From the NCBI GenBank assembly GCA_019414665.1, contig DXLO01000026.1:1-39870 (forward strand): a stretch of 39,870 nt of DNA, in the 5' to 3' direction. Under the pieces are notes generated by a model. It was not told the origin of the DNA and made no database searches. It was given only the letters and a program-made list of their open reading frames with translations. The stretch comes from Bacteroides sp. (GTDB lineage: Bacteria > Bacteroidota > Bacteroidia > Bacteroidales > Bacteroidaceae). Both the position numbers and the translations under genes were made by a program. Every line of letters begins with the position of its first letter. Position 1 is the stretch's first letter. Positions 1 to 8,504 of the stretch are shown in pieces.

Positions 1-1854
1 ATGATTGAGCGTATTCAGTCGCTGTCGGGCAAAGACGGATGGAAAAAGCCCTGGTTTACTGAAGGTGCGTTGCAATGGCCGAAAAACCTGAACGGACGAG
101 AATATAATGGCATGAACGCTATGATGTTGCTCCTGCATTGCGAGAAGGAGGGTTACAAGATTCCTCGCTTCTGTACCTTCGACCGCATACAGCAGTTTAA
201 CAAAACTGGCAAGAAAGACGAGGAACAGAAGCCCCGTGTGTCAGTACTGAAAGGTGAGCATTCTTTCCCCGTGATGCTCACCACGTTTACGGTGGTCAAT
301 AAGGAAACAAAGGAACACATCAAGTGGGAGGACTACAAACTGCTCTCTCAGGAAGAGCGCGAAAAGTACAATGTATATCCAAAGCTTCAGACTTACCATG
401 TCTTCAATGTGGCGCAGACCAACCTGAAGGAGGTCAGACCAGAGTTTTGGGAGAAACTGGAACAGGAATACTCGATGCCCAAGGTAGAGAAGGACGAGCA
501 GTTTGCCTTTGAACCCGTGGATAGGATGATAGCGGACAACCGTTGGATATGTCCCATCAAACCGATGTTCGGTGATTCCGCCTATTTCTCCATCAGCAAG
601 AATGAGATTGTGATGCCTGAGAAAAGGCAGTTCAAGGATGGGGAGTCTTTCTACTCGAACCTTTTCCACGAGATGGGACACTCCACGGGTGCGGAGGGAC
701 AGTTAGACCGCATCAAGCCCGCTACCTTCGGCTCGGCAGAGTATGCACGCGAGGAACTGGTGGCAGAACTGACGGCTGCGCTGACCGCTCAGCGGTATGG
801 CATGACAAAGCATCTGAAAGGAGATTCGGCTGCCTATTTGAAGTCTTGGCTGGATTCGCTGAAGGAGTCGCCGCAGTTCATCAAGACCACGCTACTCGAT
901 GTGAAAAAAGCTACCTCAATGCTCACGCAGCATATCGACAAGATTGCTATGGAGATAGACCAGGAGAAAAAGGCTGAGCAGGAAAACGGGCAAGGGAAAA
1001 GTTATCTATCCATAGATGACGGCGACCATGCAGTCTTGGCATATAATGGTTCTGCTGTATATATCCAGCATCATGAGAAGGAGGACTCTGTAAAGATTGC
1101 TGTGCCGACGAGTAACGGTCTGGAAGTGAAACTCTCTGTTCCTTACGACCACGGCAAAGACCTTGACACCAATTATCAGGAGGCTTTTGCCCAGTACAAA
1201 AGCCTGACAGAGCCTTCACAATCGAAAGAAAACGTCTATTATGCCTCCATCGCCTATCTCCAATCAACGGATGACACATCGGAACTGGATAAGCTAAAGG
1301 AGAAAGGTGACTATCAAGGACTGCTGACGCTTGCCAAGGAATACTATGACGGGAACGGCATGGACGAGGAGCAGACCTACAGGAAGCCGTGCCAGAACAG
1401 AGGCGATGACCTGCTAATAGAGGACAAGGACTTTGCAGTGGTCTATAACGGGAGTGTCGGCGGTACGTATGAGGTGTTCCTGAAGCATACGGAGCAAGAA
1501 GTGCGTGACCATATCACTCGCTATGGCATAGGACGTGCCAGTGAGGACGTGAAGGCTGTGGCGAGGGAGATGACCGCCGAAGAGTTTTCGGAATTGGCGC
1601 AGCGAAAAATGCCGATATTCCAAATGCCGAATGGTGGTTTGCTGAACCTGCAATATAACAAGGATAAGGATAGCCTGGATGTGGGGACTGTGACCAATGC
1701 AGGACTCTCTGTGAAGCATACCTTCCCTTTCAGCCACAACCATTCTATGGACGCAAACATCAGCTCTGCGTATGAGCAACTGCTTGACATGGAGGAGTAC
1801 CAGAAGGAAGAGGTACAAGAGGAGCACGTTGCCAAGTCCGCTTTCCGAAGATGA
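1..1854 (+). CDS. ArdC-like antirestriction protein with zincin metallopeptidase domain (5' end cut by window)
   Basis: Residues 1 to about 140 resemble the ArdC N-terminal ssDNA-binding domain (DUF1738), beginning at the usual 'KPWF...NGREYNGMNA' region. About 20 residues normally precede this, so the first ATG is probably internal and the gene starts upstream of the window. A zincin motif HEMGH lies at 223-227 with a second acidic motif EELVAE at 251-256, matching the MPTase-PolyVal family. Known ArdC proteins are transferred or expressed early in conjugation and protect incoming DNA from restriction. Residues 330-617 are an extra C-terminal region in which about 50 residues are duplicated (348-402 and 544-597, both with 'DS(V/L)...N(G/A)L.VK' and a 'Y.EA/YEQL' end). 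The stop at 1852-1854 is followed at once by an 8-bp repeat array and a hairpin terminator. Metallopeptidase/ArdC family is clear; the role of the tail is unknown. Confidence 0.85.
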   Translation: MIERIQSLSGKDGWKKPWFTEGALQWPKNLNGREYNGMNAMMLLLHCEKEGYKIPRFCTFDRIQQFNKTGKKDEEQKPRVSVLKGEHSFPVMLTTFTVVNKETKEHIKWEDYKLLSQEEREKYNVYPKLQTYHVFNVAQTNLKEVRPEFWEKLEQEYSMPKVEKDEQFAFEPVDRMIADNRWICPIKPMFGDSAYFSISKNEIVMPEKRQFKDGESFYSNLFHEMGHSTGAEGQLDRIKPATFGSAEYAREELVAELTAALTAQRYGMTKHLKGDSAAYLKSWLDSLKESPQFIKTTLLDVKKATSMLTQHIDKIAMEIDQEKKAEQENGQGKSYLSIDDGDHAVLAYNGSAVYIQHHEKEDSVKIAVPTSNGLEVKLSVPYDHGKDLDTNYQEAFAQYKSLTEPSQSKENVYYASIAYLQSTDDTSELDKLKEKGDYQGLLTLAKEYYDGNGMDEEQTYRKPCQNRGDDLLIEDKDFAVVYNGSVGGTYEVFLKHTEQEVRDHITRYGIGRASEDVKAVAREMTAEEFSELAQRKMPIFQMPNGGLLNLQYNKDKDSLDVGTVTNAGLSVKHTFPFSHNHSMDANISSAYEQLLDMEEYQKEEVQEEHVAKSAFRR

Positions 1855-1857
1855 GAG

Positions 1858-1921
1858 TAGTATCGTAGTATATACTAATCGTAGGCTTTACTACTCATAG
1901 TAGGTACTAACAATAGTCAGC
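1858..1921. repeat. Octamer array A: eight TAGTA/TACTA units at 8-bp spacing
   Basis: TAGTA starts at 1858, 1866 and 1898; the inverted form TACTA starts at 1873, 1889 and 1905; weaker units TAGG (1882) and TAGTC (1914) fill the remaining positions. Every step is 8 bp if inverted units are shifted by one base. The same pattern flanks the parA operon (17571-17650 and 18759-18870), so this looks like a third binding array for the same ribbon-helix-helix protein, 16 kb away. Confidence 0.75.
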
Positions 1922-1955
1922 CGCAAGGAGTAATGTCCCTGCGGCTGATTTAATT
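1918..1955 (+). terminator. Rho-independent terminator after the ardC-like gene
   Basis: Perfect 8-bp stem CAGCCGCA (1918-1925) / TGCGGCTG (1940-1947) followed by ATTTAATTT. It also separates the plus-strand gene from the convergent minus-strand DUF2958 gene. Confidence 0.75.
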
Positions 1956-1960
1956 TGGGG

Positions 1961-2326
1961 TCATTCCATATTATGAAGGAATGCTTGTAAATCCTCGTCT
2001 GGAATGCTCTTCAGTTTCACCGGCTTGAAGCCGTCCAACTGCTCCACTTGAAATATCTCGTCCACTCCATATTTGGAGCCATCCACCTTTACGCTCTCCA
2101 TTTCATTGACGGAGGTATAGCCATACTCCGTTTCATGCAGACCGCATACGATGGTGAACAACGTGGTGTCGTTACCTTCCGGCTGTCCTTCAAGTACGAA
2201 CCAACGGACGTGTCCGATGAAGAATATTGCCACACAAACGGCATCCTTGCCTTTGCCGTCCTGTGAATACAGAGGATAGGATTTCAGTATCTCCTCCAAT
2301 ACGGGTGTAATCAATCTGCTTGCCAT
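1961..2326 (-). CDS. DUF2958 family protein
   Basis: About 121 residues matching DUF2958 over nearly the full length: N-terminal 'LITPVLEEILKSYPLYSQDGK', the aromatic 'AIFFIGHVRWFVLEG' strand, 'ETEYGYTSVNEM' and C-terminal 'VDEIFQVEQL'. The family is frequent on conjugative and mobilizable elements, often beside ArdC-like and SSB genes; its biochemical role is not established. ATG at 2326 is preferred over an upstream TTG at 2332, because it lies just after the TGA of the gene before it (2329-2331). It is the second gene of a two-gene minus-strand unit read from module M1. Confidence 0.75.
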   Translation of the reverse strand: MASRLITPVLEEILKSYPLYSQDGKGKDAVCVAIFFIGHVRWFVLEGQPEGNDTTLFTIVCGLHETEYGYTSVNEMESVKVDGSKYGVDEIFQVEQLDGFKPVKLKSIPDEDLQAFLHNME

Positions 2327-2328
2327 AG

Positions 2329-2622
2329 TCAATCGTTGTTAAGTGTTCTGTAATACATTCTGTTCTCTACAAGGTGTTCGATGGCCTCTGCTGCCAATCG
2401 GCACACCCACTCGTCACGCTGGTCATAACGACCTTTTTGATAGTCGTTGGCAAGGCGTTCCAAGAAGGCAAACACCACCTTGCCCTTTTCGTTGATAAGA
2501 TAGCGATGGTCATCTGCAAGGGCATTGCCTACCTTGGCGGCTGACCCCATCTGACCGTTTACGAACCGTGAGAAGCACTCGACAAATGCCTGCTCGTTTT
2601 CTGATAATCTGTGTAATTCCAT
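2329..2622 (-). CDS. Unknown small protein, first gene of the M1 unit
   Basis: A 97-residue soluble, probably all-helical protein ('SENEQAFVECFSRFVNGQMGSAAKVG...VVFAFLERLANDY'). I do not recognise a family. ATG at 2622 is preferred to the TTG at 2628. It is followed by the DUF2958 gene with no room for a separate promoter and preceded by a leader with GGAGGGAAG and then module M1, which suggests co-expression with DUF2958 early after transfer. Confidence 0.65.
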   Translation of the reverse strand: MELHRLSENEQAFVECFSRFVNGQMGSAAKVGNALADDHRYLINEKGKVVFAFLERLANDYQKGRYDQRDEWVCRLAAEAIEHLVENRMYYRTLNND

Positions 2623-2698
2623 ACGCAAAGAAATTATTTGTTCAACTTGTTTTTCTTCCCTCCTTTTGAAGCCTTTCGGCTCCTCTTGTCGGGAACTG

Positions 2699-2871
2699 AT
2701 TTTTCGTGCATCAAAAGACTGCGGAATGAGGGCGATAAGGCAAGAAAACAGACGGAGGAGTTAATGAAATACCCAAATCTTTGATTTGCGGAAAGCTGTC
2801 GTTCAGTCCTCTGCCTGTTAGCATGGCGGTACTTGACCATTCGCCCGGGCAGTAACTTTGCAAAGAAAAAT
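2699..2871 (-). promoter_or_regulatory. Module M1: imperfect inverted repeat with -7 box on the right arm (candidate ssDNA promoter)
   Basis: Left-arm blocks ATTTTTC..GCA (2699-2710), ACTGC (2718-2722), GGGCGA (2730-2735) and GGCAAG (2739-2744) pair in order with right-arm CTTGACC (2832-2838), TCGCCC (2841-2846), GCAGT (2849-2853) and GCAAAGAAAAAT (2860-2871). The loop holds a small hairpin CAAATC/GATTTG (2774-2788). The right arm contains TAACTTTG (2853-2860), mostly unpaired. In single-stranded plus-strand DNA this would form a hairpin promoter firing leftward into the 2622 gene; in duplex DNA the same box could fire rightward. The structure is visible in the sequence; the function is inferred. 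Confidence 0.55.
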
Positions 2872-2947
2872 GGGCATCGGCAAGTGGAATAGACACTACA
2901 AAACAGGAAAATCATTGATTTTTAGTGCATTTTTCTTTATTTCTTTC

Positions 2948-2976
2948 TTTGATTTAGGATAAAATATATAACTTTG
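2948..2976 (+). promoter_or_regulatory. Bacteroidales-type promoter for the AAA ATPase gene
   Basis: TTTG (2948-2951), 17 bases, then TAACTTTG (2969-2976), matching the -33/-7 consensus of the Bacteroidales primary sigma factor. The ATG at 3017 follows about 40 bases later. Confidence 0.7.
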
Positions 2977-3016
2977 CCTCCGAAAAAGTGTCACAAGTGA
3001 CAGTTTTTCGTAAAAT

Positions 3017-4279
3017 ATGATAGTAAACAGATATAGATACATAGAACAGTTGAGCCGTTCAAAGAACAACGGGCTCATAAAGATAATCACAGGATTGCGA
3101 CGTTCAGGCAAGTCGTTCCTTCTGAAGAAACTCTTTCATCAGCATCTATTGGATGAGGGCGTGAGAGAAGACCATATTCTCGTCATCGACATGGAGAGTA
3201 GGAAGAACAGAGAGTTCAAGAACCCGGACTACCTGTTGGACTGGGTGGAAAAGATGATGATTGACTATGAGACTTATTATATCATCATCGACGAGGTGCA
3301 GGAGGTGGAAGACTTTGTAGAGGTGCTCTCTTCCTTGTCAGTTACCGAAGGGGCGGATGTGTATGTCACAGGCTCCAACTCGCGTTTCCTGTCCTCTGAC
3401 CTGGTGACGGAATTCCGAGGCAGAGGTGACGAGATACATGTGTGGCCACTATCCTTCAAGGAGTTCATGACGGTGTATGATGGTTCGAAAGAAGACGGTT
3501 GGGCTGAATACAGACTGTACGGAGGTTTGCCGCAACTACTTACACAGGTTGGGGATGAGAAGAAGGCTGATTTCCTGCGTCGCCTTTATCGCACGGTATA
3601 TCTACGTGACATCTACGAGCGGAACAACATAGAACTGAGACCTGAATTTGAAGAATTGTCGAAGACCGTAGCATCCAGTATAGGAGCACCTGTCAATGCA
3701 CTGAATATAGCCAATACGTTCAAGTCCGTAAGCAATGTGCAGAGCATAACCGACAAGACAGTGTCGGCTTATCTGGAATATATGCAGGATGCTTTCCTTA
3801 TCGAAAAATCCGAAAGGTTCGACATCAAAGGACGGAAATACATAGGTTCGTTGTCCAAGTATTATTACCAGGACGTAGGTCTGAGGAATGCTATTCTGTC
3901 GTTCCGTCAGAGCGAGCCGACACATATCATGGAGAACGTCATCTACAATGAGATGCGTATGCGAGGATGGCTCGTGGATGTGGGTAACGTCTATCATCGA
4001 GTGAGGAATACGGAAGGAAAGCAGCAGAGGGTGACATTGGAAGTGGATTTTGTCTGCAACAAAGGGAGCGAGCGGATCTACATCCAGTCGGCGTGGCGTA
4101 TGCCCGATGCAGAAAAGATGGAACAGGAGAAACGGTCGTTGCGTCTTGTAGATGACTCTTTCCGCAAACTGCTGATCGTGGGAGAACATACCAAGCAGTG
4201 GAGCGACGAAAACGGCATACAGATAATGAGTATATATGACTTCCTGCTTGACTGGTCAAGTACTGAGAAACACGGATAA
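3017..4279 (+). CDS. AAA family ATPase with DUF4143 C-terminal domain
   Basis: 420 residues. Walker A GLRRSGKS at 26-33, Walker B YIIIDE ending at D92-E93, and sensor 'VTGSNSRFLSSD' mark the AAA_14 domain. The C-terminal half (about 200-400) has the DUF4143 pattern including 'EVDFVCN', the degenerate PD-(D/E)xK-like strand typical of these proteins. It has its own promoter (2948-2976) and terminator (4324-4360) and is alone on its strand, an arrangement common for this highly mobile family. Its cellular role is unknown; such ATPases are often cargo of mobile elements. Confidence 0.85.
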   Translation: MIVNRYRYIEQLSRSKNNGLIKIITGLRRSGKSFLLKKLFHQHLLDEGVREDHILVIDMESRKNREFKNPDYLLDWVEKMMIDYETYYIIIDEVQEVEDFVEVLSSLSVTEGADVYVTGSNSRFLSSDLVTEFRGRGDEIHVWPLSFKEFMTVYDGSKEDGWAEYRLYGGLPQLLTQVGDEKKADFLRRLYRTVYLRDIYERNNIELRPEFEELSKTVASSIGAPVNALNIANTFKSVSNVQSITDKTVSAYLEYMQDAFLIEKSERFDIKGRKYIGSLSKYYYQDVGLRNAILSFRQSEPTHIMENVIYNEMRMRGWLVDVGNVYHRVRNTEGKQQRVTLEVDFVCNKGSERIYIQSAWRMPDAEKMEQEKRSLRLVDDSFRKLLIVGEHTKQWSDENGIQIMSIYDFLLDWSSTEKHG

Positions 4280-4323
4280 AAAAAAGATATGCGCATAGAA
4301 TATGCGTTAATACATATATGATT

Positions 4324-4365
4324 AAGGGAGGGCCTATCCATCACGGACAAGCCCTCCCTTTCTAA
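4324..4365 (+). terminator. Terminator after the AAA ATPase gene
   Basis: Perfect 10-bp stem AAGGGAGGGC (4324-4333) / GCCCTCCCTT (4351-4360) with a T-rich end. It sits between convergent genes and may also stop the minus-strand OmpA transcript. Confidence 0.8.
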
Positions 4366-4419
4366 AATTTATCAATGAAAAAAAAGTTTTAGTGCTCTTG
4401 TTCGGAGCTGTATGTCTGG

Positions 4420-5826
4420 CTATAGATACAGCAGGATTCTGGTATGGCGGTTCGCCTCATTGGGCGAGTAATCGTCAATGCCGCCATCGAAAATCTGAGA
4501 GATGGTGCCATTTTCCATACCACGTTTCATCAGTTCCTCTGCAATGAATCTGGCACGGGAACGGCTGAGGTTATCATTGATGGCTTCACTGCCTGTGGCA
4601 CTGTCGGCAGCGCCGATGACCTTAACTTTCAAGCCATATTTCTTGGCGATGCGTGCTACTTCGTCGAGATTGACGAGCTGTGACCTGTTGAGCAACCTGT
4701 CAGTGCCAAGTTCAAAGAAGAAATAGATGGGCGCACCTATGCAAGCCTTTCCTGAGTGGATGAGCGATAGGTAATCGTCTTCCGGCTCACCTTCAGCATT
4801 GCCATATTCTTCTGTACAAGAGGCGGACTCCATGACCTTTGTCTTTTGACCATTACCATACTTGTCTCTCATTCTTGCACGCAGCGAGTTGAGACCGCTG
4901 TAGTCGTTTCGAGGATAGCCATTTGTGACGGAAGAAGCGGCATCGTCAGAAAAGAGGTGGCCGTACTTGTCCAGAAGTCCCTCGATGGCAAGAATCTTGC
5001 GCAGCTGCTCCAGAGTCTGACAATCTCGATCGTGCTGGGCGTGATAGCGGCTGTTGCTGTCAGAAAGGGATGAGGCGTATGCCGAAAGCCATTCGTTCTG
5101 TGCGATGTACGGGCGAGCGTCTATCACTCGCTTCCAGCCAGTCTTGCCGATGCGGACAGAGAGGCCGAGGGATGCGGACAGCAGATGGTCGCCAAGGCGG
5201 TGTGCCTTGCCATAGCCGTCAAAATCCTGCATGGTGGTCATGTTGCCTATCTCTGCCGTAACAGCAATGCGTGGGGAGAGATGATACTGCCCCTGTATGC
5301 CGTAGGAAATGGCAAAGGGCTTGTGGGCATTCACCTTGTTGTGCAGCATACCCACGCCCACGTATGGAATGACACTCCATCTGGCAAGAGTGTGTACATC
5401 GTCCTTGTAGAGGTTGCCGAGGACATTCCACATGAAATCAGCACGCAGGTACTGGTAGTCCTGCGAGGAGTTGTTGCAGTCGTTGAACTGCATACCGCCA
5501 TAGTTCAGACGACCGCCGACGGAAGGTGTGAACCATTTGCCGATCGACACGGAGAATGCCGGTTTCATGCGACCGAATAGGTCGTTGCATCCGAGCGGTT
5601 TGCCGAGGAAGACCGTAGTTCCTCCTGCCGCTTGGACAAACCAGTTGTCCGTCCATGGCGAAGCTACCAATGCCCCTTTCATGTAGGAAGGTTTAAGCGG
5701 ACGAAGCATACCGTCTGCCGAAAGTCTGCATACAACGGTGGTGGTGTCCGCCGTGCGGTGATAGTCTTTGGCTTGCGCACCCAATGAAAGGGCGAAGCCA
5801 AGGGATAGAATAAGTATTTTTCTCAT
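4420..5826 (-). CDS. OmpA-family outer membrane protein
   Basis: 468 residues from the ATG at 5826 (a TTG nine bases upstream is less likely). A signal peptide ('MRKILILSLGFALSLGAQA') is followed by a region with alternating hydrophobic strands (about 45-230) resembling a small beta-barrel. A linker follows, then a C-terminal OmpA peptidoglycan-binding domain (about 360-468) with 'GAADSATGSEAINDNLSRSRA' and the final 'NRHTRILLYL'. Known OmpA domains anchor the outer membrane to the cell wall. It is the last gene of the minus-strand run containing the relaxase, 54 bases downstream of it, so it is probably part of the element's mobilization operon rather than a housekeeping gene. Confidence 0.82.
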   Translation of the reverse strand: MRKILILSLGFALSLGAQAKDYHRTADTTTVVCRLSADGMLRPLKPSYMKGALVASPWTDNWFVQAAGGTTVFLGKPLGCNDLFGRMKPAFSVSIGKWFTPSVGGRLNYGGMQFNDCNNSSQDYQYLRADFMWNVLGNLYKDDVHTLARWSVIPYVGVGMLHNKVNAHKPFAISYGIQGQYHLSPRIAVTAEIGNMTTMQDFDGYGKAHRLGDHLLSASLGLSVRIGKTGWKRVIDARPYIAQNEWLSAYASSLSDSNSRYHAQHDRDCQTLEQLRKILAIEGLLDKYGHLFSDDAASSVTNGYPRNDYSGLNSLRARMRDKYGNGQKTKVMESASCTEEYGNAEGEPEDDYLSLIHSGKACIGAPIYFFFELGTDRLLNRSQLVNLDEVARIAKKYGLKVKVIGAADSATGSEAINDNLSRSRARFIAEELMKRGMENGTISQIFDGGIDDYSPNEANRHTRILLYL

Positions 5827-5880
5827 GTTGTTCAATTTAATCTGGTGAATACTATAACAGGTGATACGTGACAGTGCCGC

Positions 5881-7332
5881 TTATCGTTTCTTCCTTTTGC
5901 CGGAAGAGGGGCGCATCATGCGTGCAGCTTTCATCATGCAACGGCGTGCCCAAGCGCGTTCATCCTCGTCATCGTCACGTCCCCATTTGAGGTCGGACGA
6001 ACTGCCGCCACCGCCATGACCTTCGGCAAAGGTGGTGGCATCATCGACGTAGCCGAGGAATAGAAGCGTGGCACAGTACATCACCTCCGTTCCATTCTCC
6101 GCAAAGGCCTGAAGCAGGGAACCGTCAAACACGTCCTTGCCCTCATTGGAAAGCCGTGCCACACGTTCGGAGAACTCGCTGACCATGTTTTCGAGAAGGG
6201 CATTTCTGAGAACGGTGTCCGCACCTTGTCGGATAGTATCGGAATATCTGTGTGCCTCCTGCCGCAACTCCTCCGTGCGCTCCTTCATGGCGGTCATCTC
6301 CTCACGCAGGGCATCGAGCTTGCGGTCAGCCTCTGAGAGCTTCTCCTGCTTGTCGTCCAGTTTCGACTGGATAGCGGACAGTTCCTGCTCCAGCTCTTGG
6401 ACTTGCTGACGGAGAGCATCAGGATTGTCGTGACCTGCAAGAATCTGCCGATGCAATTCAGCAAGTGCCGCCTCCTTCTCAGCCTTCTCCTGCAAGAGGT
6501 TGTTGACCATTGAGGTGAGTCCTTTTACTCTCCGCTCTGCCAGACGGATGTCCGATTGGAGCGAGGCGAGTGTCCGCTGATGGGTGGCGACGGACTGCTC
6601 AATGGTGGTGCACTGTTCTGACAGCTGGCGGCGGTATTCTTCGGTGGTGCGGTGGCGTGCTCCCGTCTCTGAGACGGAAGTTCCGCGCTCCATGCCCCAA
6701 CGCTTGTTGACATCGGCAAATTCGCTGTGCAGGGCTTTCATCCTGGCAGAAAACTCGTACTTGTCCTTTCCGGCGAATATCTGTTTGTATGCAAACTTGC
6801 CGTCCTTGATTGGCAAGAGGGTGCAGTGAACGTGCGGATTGGTTTCGTCCAAGTGTAAGATGAAAGCGACGATGTTCTCCTCACCGTATTTGTCCGCAAC
6901 AAAGCGGTAAACATCCTTTGCCCATTCCTCAATGTCCTTGCATCGGGTTAGATGCGAATTGTCCGCTCCGTGAGTGAGATTCACCTTCTGGTCACCGAAT
7001 GCCAATTCTGTCATACGTTCTCGTGAGCCTCCGAAGATGAAATTGACCACTGTGCGGAAGCGTGGCTCTGCCAGTCCCTCGTTGGGGTCTTTGATTCCAC
7101 GGCTCCGCAGGATGTCTGCCATGCGCTCCGGGATGCTTCGGCTCTTGTCTATAGGACAAACCTTGCCGCCCCGAACCTCGAAGTTGAGCCGCTCACGGCT
7201 GCGGTCGTAGTTGCCTGTTGATTCAGCGGATCCCCAACCCTTTTCCGTCCAACGGCGTTGGTGCTCGTTGCTCTGTGCTGTGGTGATTCCCTTAGATGGT
7301 CGGAAATCCATAACCTGTTTTGGTGTTGCCAT
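5881..7332 (-). CDS. MobV-family relaxase (Pre/Mob)
   Basis: 483 residues. The N-terminal 230 residues match Mob_Pre: 'EHQRRW...GNYDRSRERLNFEV' near the start and the metal-binding HLDETNPHVH at 160-169 (HxDExxPHxH). Residues about 240-375 form a long coiled coil rich in Q, E, K and R. The C-terminus is basic ('SSGKRKKR'). MobV relaxases nick oriT and pilot the cut strand into the recipient, using a type IV secretion system supplied in trans; no T4SS or VirB4/VirD4 gene is visible here. The 209-base gap upstream (7333-7540) holds nested inverted repeats expected of an oriT. Confidence 0.92.
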   Translation of the reverse strand: MATPKQVMDFRPSKGITTAQSNEHQRRWTEKGWGSAESTGNYDRSRERLNFEVRGGKVCPIDKSRSIPERMADILRSRGIKDPNEGLAEPRFRTVVNFIFGGSRERMTELAFGDQKVNLTHGADNSHLTRCKDIEEWAKDVYRFVADKYGEENIVAFILHLDETNPHVHCTLLPIKDGKFAYKQIFAGKDKYEFSARMKALHSEFADVNKRWGMERGTSVSETGARHRTTEEYRRQLSEQCTTIEQSVATHQRTLASLQSDIRLAERRVKGLTSMVNNLLQEKAEKEAALAELHRQILAGHDNPDALRQQVQELEQELSAIQSKLDDKQEKLSEADRKLDALREEMTAMKERTEELRQEAHRYSDTIRQGADTVLRNALLENMVSEFSERVARLSNEGKDVFDGSLLQAFAENGTEVMYCATLLFLGYVDDATTFAEGHGGGGSSSDLKWGRDDDEDERAWARRCMMKAARMMRPSSGKRKKR

Positions 7333-7402
7333 AACCTATTTCCTTTTATGTGTGTACAACTCTCCTGTCTCCAGCTTGCTGCTTGTAAGGACAGCCTCCC
7401 GA

Positions 7403-7469
7403 TGGTCGGAGACCAAGAGGGGTATTAGGCTACCCAAATTCCCTCATTTCCGACCAACGGGCAAGCCCG
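7403..7469. other. Candidate oriT: nested inverted repeats upstream of the relaxase
   Basis: Outer repeat TGGTCGGA (7403-7410) / TCCGACCA (7449-7456), inner repeat GGGTA (7420-7424) / TACCC (7431-7435) around TTAGGC, and a flanking hairpin CGGGC (7458-7462) / GCCCG (7465-7469) before TTATTTTA. Oligomeric inverted repeats just upstream of the relaxase gene are typical of MobV origins. The nick position cannot be read from sequence alone. Confidence 0.5.
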
Positions 7470-7540
7470 ATTATTTTACAGCAATGGCAGACGTGTAAAC
7501 ACTGTGCCAGTAGAAAAGAAGAAGCGTTGTACGGTGATTA

Positions 7541-8425
7541 TTAGAGGTTAATACAGCCTTTTGATGGACAGGAGCCCTCTTGGTTGGCTACAATGGCAAG
7601 GAACGGTCGGCAGAGTGACTGAAACTGTGACTTGATGGCTGCGCTTTCCTGATGCAAGGCTGGTGAGCTGCCATCCAATGCCAATTCTGATATTGCCTTT
7701 GCCGCCTCGATGAATGAGAGCCAGTCTCCTCCCAGGTCTTTGTAAAAGAAGGGAAGAAGGGAGGTAACGAGGGCGTTATCTGTTTCCTGCGAAAGCACCT
7801 GATGGAAGGTGGCTTCGCAGACAGCTGTGAGTGCAGTCATACAAAAGGCGTGTCCTACAGATTCGGGAATGTTTCTTCCGCATGGCACCTTGCCAATTGA
7901 ATTGCCATTGTCGGCTTTCTGCAAGATAATGGCTACTTCCTCTGTTGCATCTTCGTAGAGTTGTTCACATTCCGAGGCGCAAGCCGATGCGGACATCTTG
8001 CCGCTTCGCCATTCGTCCAATGCGGTACACATCTTCTGGCGGAACACATCCAAGGCTGCGTCAATCGGAGAAACGGCAGGTGTCTCAGCCAACATCGGGA
8101 TGGTGATGATTTGGCTCTTCGTGAGACGGGTGACGGAAATCTGGTTCATCTTCTCCAACTGCTCGATGAAGGTGCGGACAGTGGCGCGGTGCCAATGCCA
8201 GCATCCTGCCAGTTCGGTAATGGTGATTACAAACTGCCCGTTGGACAGGCTGAACTCCTGCTTGCACAGATCCTTGGGGATGTACTGTACAGAAGCCTTG
8301 TCTACAAGGTCAAGGTAGGCTTCGAGCTTCGACAGCCTTATCCCGGACCTCTCTTTCAAGAACTCCAACAGGGACATCCGTTCAGACATCTTGCCGGAAC
8401 TCGTTCTATGTTTCTGTTTCTTCAT
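7541..8425 (-). CDS. Putative winged-helix DNA-binding protein
   Basis: 294 residues. The N-terminal part (about 50-115) has a winged-helix pattern, 'ITELAGCWHWHRATVRTFIEQL' followed by 'ISVTRLTKSQIITIP', as in replication-organizer and DnaD-like HTH domains ('W.R..V..FL..LE..G.I' then a beta wing). The remaining 180 residues are helical and unrecognised. It lies between the membrane protein gene and the relaxase, so it may act in mobilization, regulation or replication of the element. The specific function is not known. Confidence 0.6.
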   Translation of the reverse strand: MKKQKHRTSSGKMSERMSLLEFLKERSGIRLSKLEAYLDLVDKASVQYIPKDLCKQEFSLSNGQFVITITELAGCWHWHRATVRTFIEQLEKMNQISVTRLTKSQIITIPMLAETPAVSPIDAALDVFRQKMCTALDEWRSGKMSASACASECEQLYEDATEEVAIILQKADNGNSIGKVPCGRNIPESVGHAFCMTALTAVCEATFHQVLSQETDNALVTSLLPFFYKDLGGDWLSFIEAAKAISELALDGSSPALHQESAAIKSQFQSLCRPFLAIVANQEGSCPSKGCINL

Positions 8426-8504
8426 TTCAATAATCTGTTTGGTGAATACTGTTGTTTGTCGCCAGCTCCATTATACAAAAGGAACGGCATGATACAGGTG
8501 ATAC

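Noticed and set aside
1858..1921. Octamer arrays as CRISPR or ordinary satellite repeats
   Set aside because: Units are 8 bp with two orientations and no spacers. Association with parA and a ribbon-helix-helix gene favours protein-binding sites.
2634..2915. 93-residue minus-strand reading frame upstream of the 2622 gene
   Set aside because: It lies wholly inside module M1 and its leader, has a low-complexity, non-protein-like composition, and shows no family. The inverted-repeat explanation accounts for the region.
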